Source: an uncultured Actinomycetes bacterium
GTDB taxonomy: Bacteria; Actinomycetota; Thermoleophilia; Solirubrobacterales; 70-9
Direction of reading: 5' to 3'
Assembly: GCA_946886425.1 (NCBI GenBank)
Contig: CAMPIP010000022.1
Span: 1-20,212, forward strand
DNA length: 20,212 bases
Part shown: in pieces, positions 16,690 through 20,212 of the stretch
How the letters are laid out: every line of letters begins with the position of its first letter
Position numbering within the stretch: position 1 is the stretch's first letter
Made by a program: the position numbers and the translations under genes
Notes under the pieces: generated by a model
What the model was told of the DNA's origin: nothing
Databases searched by the model: none
Seen by the model: the letters and a program-made list of their open reading frames with translations, nothing else

Positions 16690-17165
16690 CAGGTCCCCCC
16701 CGCCTCGAAGCGGAACTCGGTGTCGCCGATCTGGATCGTGTCGCCGTCGATCAGCTCCGCCTCGCCGACCAGCTCCGCCCCGTTCAGCAACGTGCCGTTG
16801 GTAGAGCTCATGTCCTCGACGAAGAAACGCCCTTCGCGCGAGAAGACCCGGGCGTGCAGTCCCGAGGAGTAGCGGTCCTCGATCTGCACGTCGGACTCCT
16901 TGGAGCGGCCGATCGAGAGGCCGCCGATCAGGTCGAAGCGTTCGTCGCGGCGGAGGCCGCCGCCGCGCTCGGCGACCAGCCAGGCATCGACCGCCCGGGG
17001 CGCCTCGGCAAACGCCGCGGGGGCGTGAAAACCGGTCGCGTCGGGGGCCGGCGAGACCGTCCCCCGCAGGTCCTTCATGGCGCCGCGCGCGATCACGAGC
17101 AGGAACAGATAGAGGACGGCCAGGAAGCCGAACTTGAGGGCTACTGAGATGGGGTCGTAGTCCAC
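16689..17165 (-). CDS. fhaB: Membrane-anchored FHA-domain protein (FhaB/FipA type)
   Basis: 158 residues: an N-terminal TM helix (about 9-27), a flexible Pro/Ala linker, then a FHA domain at about 78-155. FHA phosphothreonine-binding residues are all present: IGRS (G86-R87-S88), SSGLHA (S101, H104), and SSTNGT (N123-G124). In mycobacteria the equivalent protein is phosphorylated by PASTA kinases and binds division/elongation proteins. GTG start, with AAGGTG about eight nt upstream. It lies between fhaA and pstP as in other actinobacteria. A 6-bp GC hairpin spans the fhaA stop just upstream. Confidence 0.93.
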   Translation of the reverse strand: MDYDPISVALKFGFLAVLYLFLLVIARGAMKDLRGTVSPAPDATGFHAPAAFAEAPRAVDAWLVAERGGGLRRDERFDLIGGLSIGRSKESDVQIEDRYSSGLHARVFSREGRFFVEDMSSTNGTLLNGAELVGEAELIDGDTIQIGDTEFRFEAGGT

Positions 17166-17179
17166 GTCCCGCGCACCTT

Positions 17180-17194
17180 ACGGCCAGCGGCCGT
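17180..17194 (-). other. GC hairpin at fhaA stop / fhaB leader
   Basis: ACGGCC (17180-17185) and GGCCGT (17189-17194) form a perfect 6-bp stem with a 3-nt loop. It overlaps the first base of the fhaA stop and lies 15 nt before the fhaB start, close to its AAGGTG site. No U-run follows, so it is not a normal terminator. It could slow ribosomes or tune fhaB translation; chance is also possible in GC-rich DNA. Confidence 0.4.
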
Positions 17195-17970
17195 CACTGC
17201 TCGATGTCGAACCGGAAGGTGGTCGTGCCGATCGTCACCTCGTCGCCCGGGTTGAGCCGGGTCGAGGCGACGCGGCGGCCGTTCACCTTGATGCCGTTGG
17301 TCGATCCGAGGTCGGCGATCTGCCAGTCGCCGGACTCCGAGCGCCGCAGCTCGGCGTGGCGCCGGGAGACGTTCGGGTCCGACAGCACGCACTCCACCGA
17401 CTTCGAGCGGCCGATCGTCGCCCGCGGCCCGTCGAGCACGTAGCGGCGGTCGCCGAGCGCGACCACGGCCCGGGTCGAGACCAGCGCCGTGACCGCCTCC
17501 TCGGGGTGTTTCGGGCGGCCGCGATCGCGCTCGCGCACCGCCGAGTAGACCATCGTGTGCCCTTCCTCGCCCTGCTGCGGGCTCTCCCCCTCGTGGGCCG
17601 GCGGCTTCACCAGCCGCGCCTGGATCCCGAACTCGCCCAGCCGCAGCCGCTCGTCGGTTGCGAAGTCGACGGCGGGCCGGGTCAGGAGGTCGTAGCCGCG
17701 GCGGCGGGCGTGCTCGAGCAGGTAGCCGGACAGCTCCTGCTCCAGCGAGCGCTCGTAGCCCTCCAGCTTCGCCCGGTCCTGTTTGCCGAGGTAGACCGTG
17801 TACTCGTTGGGCACGTAGACGCGCTGCACCGAGGCGGTCTTGTGGGCGTCCATTTCCTTGGCCAGCTTGCGGGCCAGTTCGACCGGCTGCACCTCGGAGC
17901 TGAAGGCGCGGCTGAAGACTCCCTCGACGAGGCCTTCGATGCGGGACTCGAGGTTGCGTAGAAGGCCGAT
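17194..17970 (-). CDS. fhaA: FHA-domain protein with DUF3662 (FhaA type), apparent ATC start
   Basis: 258 residues if begun at ATC 17970. Residues 2-120 are DUF3662: GLLRNLESRIEGLVEGVFS, VQPVELARKLAKEMD, VYVPNEYTVYLG and ERLRLGEFGIQARLV. Residues about 170-255 are FHA, with IGRS, NVSRRHAEL and STNGIKVNG, so phosphothreonine binding is intact. FhaA-type proteins in actinobacteria bind phosphorylated MviN and PASTA-kinase products. The first ordinary start codon in frame is GTG at 17892, which would remove 26 conserved residues and has no good ribosome site. ATC at 17970 has AAAGGAG six nt upstream and gives the complete domain. Either ATC is a true rare start, or the base is a sequencing error for ATG. 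Confidence 0.9.
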   Translation of the reverse strand: MGLLRNLESRIEGLVEGVFSRAFSSEVQPVELARKLAKEMDAHKTASVQRVYVPNEYTVYLGKQDRAKLEGYERSLEQELSGYLLEHARRRGYDLLTRPAVDFATDERLRLGEFGIQARLVKPPAHEGESPQQGEEGHTMVYSAVRERDRGRPKHPEEAVTALVSTRAVVALGDRRYVLDGPRATIGRSKSVECVLSDPNVSRRHAELRRSESGDWQIADLGSTNGIKVNGRRVASTRLNPGDEVTIGTTTFRFDIEQ

Positions 17971-17976
17971 CGTTCT

Positions 17977-17983
17977 CTCCTTT
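17977..17983 (-). promoter_or_regulatory. Ribosome binding site that decides the fhaA start
   Basis: AAAGGAG on the minus strand with a 6-nt spacer to ATC at 17970-17968. Its quality and spacing are ideal, and the reading frame after it matches the DUF3662 N-terminus, so translation most likely begins at the ATC codon. Confidence 0.7.
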
Positions 17984-17994
17984 GCGGGGGTTGG

Positions 17995-18022
17995 ACCGGT
18001 CTCCGAGGCGCGGAGGACCGGT
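17995..18022 (-). other. Strong hairpin between tail-anchored kinase gene and fhaA
   Basis: ACCGGTCTCCG (17995-18005) pairs with CGGAG plus ACCGGT (18011-18015, 18017-18022) around a 5-nt loop, with one bulged G at 18016: an 11-bp GC-rich stem. It lies between the kinase stop (18031) and the fhaA ribosome site, ending 11 nt before that site. The next bases on the minus strand are CCAACCCCC, so there is no U-run. It may be an attenuator, an mRNA-processing site, or a stabiliser of the fhaA transcript 5' end. Because ACCGGT is itself a palindrome, a protein-binding direct repeat (GGACCGGT at 17993 and 18015) is also possible. Confidence 0.6.
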
Positions 18023-18030
18023 TGGAAATC

Positions 18031-18945
18031 CTACGGAAGAAGGGCGCCGTGGCCGGCCACGAGCCAGAGCCCGAGGACGGCGGCGATGGCGATCGCCCCC
18101 AGCCGCGGCAGCAGGTGCCGGGCCTTCTCCTCGCGATCGTCGGGCAGCTGGTCGAGCGAATCCTCGATCGTCGTGCCGAGATCCTCCAGGGAAGGGCGGT
18201 GCTGCGGGCGCGCCGCCAGGCAGGCGTCGACCGCGTCGGTCAGCTCCCGCGGCAGGTCGGGACGGAGGCGGCGCAGGGAGCGTGGCCGGCTGCCGATCGC
18301 CCGGGCGGTGGCGGCCGGGGTGGCGCGGCGGTTCGGGTTCTCGCCGCTCCAGCACTCGTAGAGCATCAGCGCCAGCGAGTAGACGTCGGCCGCGGGGCCG
18401 GCCTCCCGGCCCTCGGCCTGCTCGGGCGACATGTAGGCGAGGGTGCCGACGACGTCGCCGACCGCGGTCAGGGGCGCGTCGTCGGCGAGGTGGGCGACGC
18501 CGAAGTCCATCAGCTTGGCGCGCGGCTCCCCTTCGGTGACCTGGACGTTCTGGGGCTTGATGTCGCGGTGGACCACCCCGCGCGAGTGGGCGTGGTCGAG
18601 CGCCTCGCAGAGGTCGGCGCCGATCTCGCCGATCTCGCGGTCGGAGAGCTCGCCGGCGGCGTCGAGCCGCTCCAGCGTCGTGCCCTCGACCAGCTCGGTG
18701 ACGAGCAGGGCGTTGCCGTCCTCCTCGCCCATCTCGTAGAGGGTGACGATGCCCGGATGGTTGAGCCGGGCAGCCGCCTGCGCCTCGCGCAGGACCCGCC
18801 GCCCGGCCTCGCCGCGCTGCTCGATCGCCTTGACCGCGACGGGCCTCTCCAGGCGTCCATCCCAGGCCTCGTAGACCACGCCGAAGCCGCCGCTGCCGAT
18901 GCGGCGCTCGATCAGAAAGCGATTGAGGACAAGCGAGCCGACCAC
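18031..18945 (-). CDS. Tail-anchored Ser/Thr protein kinase
   Basis: 304 residues from GTG 18945; this start gives the usual opening VGSLVLNRFLIERRIGSGG and has GGAAG just upstream. In-frame GTGs at 19059 and 19020 give longer, unsupported N-termini. Kinase domain about 8-260: IGSGGFGVVYEAW (16-28), Lys39 in VAVKAIE, HRDIKPQN (D128), DFG 147-149, loop GTLAYMSPEQA. All catalytic residues are present. A single TM helix sits at the very C-terminus (about 282-298, GAIAIAAVLGLWLVAGHGALL), leaving only a few residues outside, so it has no sensor domain and must get its input by another route. It is upstream of and co-directional with fhaA, separated by 60 nt with a hairpin, and divergent from the CARDB-like gene. 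Confidence 0.9.
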   Translation of the reverse strand: MVGSLVLNRFLIERRIGSGGFGVVYEAWDGRLERPVAVKAIEQRGEAGRRVLREAQAAARLNHPGIVTLYEMGEEDGNALLVTELVEGTTLERLDAAGELSDREIGEIGADLCEALDHAHSRGVVHRDIKPQNVQVTEGEPRAKLMDFGVAHLADDAPLTAVGDVVGTLAYMSPEQAEGREAGPAADVYSLALMLYECWSGENPNRRATPAATARAIGSRPRSLRRLRPDLPRELTDAVDACLAARPQHRPSLEDLGTTIEDSLDQLPDDREEKARHLLPRLGAIAIAAVLGLWLVAGHGALLP

Positions 18946-19073
18946 TGCACTTCCGGGGTTCGCCGCGAATCCGCTTGCTCCTTCGACATACTCCCTGCTA
19001 CTTGGAGGATTCGACCGCACCCCGGACGCGACGTAGCTCGCGGCCTCCCCGCCGCCCACAGCGCCAGCAGATC
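18946..19073. promoter_or_regulatory. Divergent intergenic region, tail-anchored kinase/CARDB-like gene
   Basis: 128 bp between the chosen starts. The central part (about 18970-19016) is less GC-rich than its surroundings. On the plus strand TTGCTC at 18975-18980 and TACTTG 18 nt later could be a -35/-10 pair, though neither is close to consensus. TTCGAC occurs at 18982 and 19010. No strong ribosome site precedes the plus-strand ATG. Assigned as promoter-bearing by position only. Confidence 0.35.
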
Positions 19074-20036
19074 ATGCTCCGGCGTGGACTCGCCCTCGGC
19101 GGCGGGCTGGTCGTGCTGATCCTGCTCGTGCTCGGCGTCAAGGGTTGCCTCGACGCCCGCGCCAACCGCGAGCTCAGCGATTACGCCCGCAACGTCACCC
19201 AGATCCTCGAAGAGACCAACCAGACCAGCAAGGGCTTCTTCGGCAAGCTCGAAGACCCCGGAACGCTCTCGGTGACCGAGTTCGTCGCCGAGGTCAACGC
19301 CGACCGCAGCGCCATGGACAACTACCGGACCCGGATCGACGACCTCGGCGCCCCGGGCGACATGTCGAGCCCCCAGAAGGCGCTGGAACTGGTCTACGAG
19401 CTGCGAGCCAGCGCCATGGACGAGATCTCCGAACAGATCAGCACGGCGCTCGGTGATGCCGGCTCCGCGAAAGCGACGGCGATCATCACCAAGCAGATGC
19501 AGACTCTGCTCGCCGCGGACACGGTCTACGCGGCGGTGGTGCGGCCGGAAATCAACCACGTGCTGGAAAGCAAGGGGGTCGGCGACAGCAACGTGCCGAA
19601 GAGCGTCTTCGTCCCCGGCGGCACCAAGTGGCTCGACGAAAGCACCGTCAGCTCGGCGCTGGGCAGCGTCAGCGGCTCGACCGGCGGCGAAGTCTCCGGC
19701 GTACACGGCCTGGGCCTGGTCGGGGTCAGCGTCAGCGGCACCGAACTGGGCGAAGAAGCGGTCGGCGTCTCCGCCGAAGAAGCGCCGGAAGTCGAAGTCG
19801 AAGTCCAGAACCAGGGCGAATCGACCGAGAACGACATCGGCGTCTCGGTCACCGCCGGCGGCAACACCGTGGAAGGCAGCATCAGCTCGATCGAAGCCGG
19901 CGAAACCGGGGTCGCGACGATCCCGCTGACGCCGACGCCGCAAGGCGAAACGACGCTGGAGATCAAGGTCGACACGGTGCCCGGCGAGCAGGTCTCCGAA
20001 AACAACGAAGCCACCTACACGGTCGTCTTCGAATAG
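19074..20036 (+). CDS. Membrane-anchored protein with C-terminal CARDB-like domain
   Basis: 320 residues from ATG 19074; the open frame reaches further upstream but that part is Arg/Pro-rich and lies in the divergent promoter region. N-terminal TM anchor at about 5-24 (LALGGGLVVLILLVLGVKG); Cys25 is not in a proper lipobox. Residues about 28-170 are predicted helical and acidic, resembling exported helical domains; about 195-235 is a Gly/Ser/Val linker. Residues about 235-318 look like a CARDB/Ig-like adhesion fold: EVEVEVQNQGESTENDIGVSV, then EGSISSIEAGETGVATIPL, and a final VSENNEATYTVVF. Such domains are common at the C-terminus of surface proteins. Function unknown. It is 17 nt upstream of the prephenate dehydratase gene, probably co-transcribed, and divergent from a kinase gene. 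Confidence 0.8.
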   Translation: MLRRGLALGGGLVVLILLVLGVKGCLDARANRELSDYARNVTQILEETNQTSKGFFGKLEDPGTLSVTEFVAEVNADRSAMDNYRTRIDDLGAPGDMSSPQKALELVYELRASAMDEISEQISTALGDAGSAKATAIITKQMQTLLAADTVYAAVVRPEINHVLESKGVGDSNVPKSVFVPGGTKWLDESTVSSALGSVSGSTGGEVSGVHGLGLVGVSVSGTELGEEAVGVSAEEAPEVEVEVQNQGESTENDIGVSVTAGGNTVEGSISSIEAGETGVATIPLTPTPQGETTLEIKVDTVPGEQVSENNEATYTVVFE

Positions 20037-20053
20037 TCGGCGATGGGGTGGCC

Positions 20054-20212
20054 ATGAGCGCGCCGCGGATCGCCTACCTCGGCCCGGCCGGCACCTTCAC
20101 CGAGGACGCCCTGCGCGAGGCGGCCAGCGGCGAGTTCGAGCCGCTGCGGACGGACTCGATCCACGACGCGATCCTCGCCGTCGACCGCGGCGAGGCCGAC
20201 CGCGCCCTGGTT
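20054..20212 (+). CDS. pheA: Prephenate dehydratase, N-terminal part
   Basis: The first 53 codons are visible; the gene runs off the right edge. ATG 20054 follows GGGGTGG. The protein opens with RIAYLGPAGTFTEDALREAA, the diagnostic start of the prephenate dehydratase domain, and continues DSIHDAILAVDRGEADRALV, the usual 'I.....V..G.ad..vvP' segment. The enzyme converts prephenate to phenylpyruvate in phenylalanine synthesis. There is no chorismate mutase domain in front, so it is the monofunctional type common in Gram-positives and actinobacteria. The ACT domain expected at the C-terminus lies outside the window. Confidence 0.93.
   Translation, partial: MSAPRIAYLGPAGTFTEDALREAASGEFEPLRTDSIHDAILAVDRGEADRALV

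Noticed and set aside
6786..19015. Paired TTCGAC hexamers in both kinase-side divergent gaps (6786, 6797; 18982, 19010)
   Set aside because: Different spacing (11 versus 28) and a short GC-friendly hexamer; likely chance.

Overview
This is a high-GC window of genes dense on both strands, with GTG and TTG starts common and many 4-nt start/stop overlaps. The core is a cell-envelope signalling cluster in the actinobacterial order (FhaA, FhaB, PP2C phosphatase, RodA, PBP A, PASTA kinase). With the DUF3662-type FhaA, this points to an actinobacterium. The style of several proteins suggests a Thermoleophilia/Solirubrobacterales-like lineage, but that is an impression from sequence, not a search result. 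I saw no rRNA, tRNA, CRISPR array or insertion sequence.

Layout. (a) 1-3526, minus strand: an apparent surface-polysaccharide operon with a membrane-bound nucleotide-sugar 4,6-dehydratase/epimerase, a two-TM coiled-coil protein with a LytR_C domain, a membrane-anchored FlgD-Ig-like protein, and the start of a probable O-antigen ligase/polymerase. (b) 3584-5067, plus strand: a DedA-family transporter overlapping an undecaprenyl-diphosphatase (UppP). (c) 5165-6163, plus: purM, preceded by an AT-rich, phased, palindromic repeat. (d) 6051-6713, minus: a small HD-GYP protein whose 3' end is antisense to purM. (e) 6927-8441, plus: a receptor-type Ser/Thr kinase with a MviN-like exported domain. (f) 8425-9853, minus: an AbiEii/AbiEi type IV toxin-antitoxin pair in toxin-first order, headed by a 13-bp perfect inverted repeat. 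(g) 9854-17970, minus: fhaA-fhaB-pstP-rodA-pbpA-pknB-ddl, essentially without gaps. (h) 18031-18945, minus: a third, tail-anchored kinase, divergent from (i) 19074-20036, plus: a membrane-anchored CARDB-like protein, followed by (j) the start of a prephenate dehydratase gene.

How it fits together. Region g couples peptidoglycan synthesis (RodA glycosyltransferase, PBP A transpeptidase, Ddl precursor ligase) to phospho-signalling (PASTA kinase, PP2C phosphatase, two FHA phosphothreonine readers). The two further kinases on either side may feed the same phosphatase and FHA proteins. Regions a and b concern the undecaprenyl carrier and surface glycans. The AbiE pair looks like an accessory module set into this otherwise core region.

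The most unusual points are: the apparent ATC start of fhaA with an ideal ribosome binding site; the strong hairpin just before it; the reversed AbiE order with a palindromic leader filling the gap after ddl; the phased palindrome upstream of purM; and the HD-GYP gene's Arg-rich tail encoded antisense to purM.
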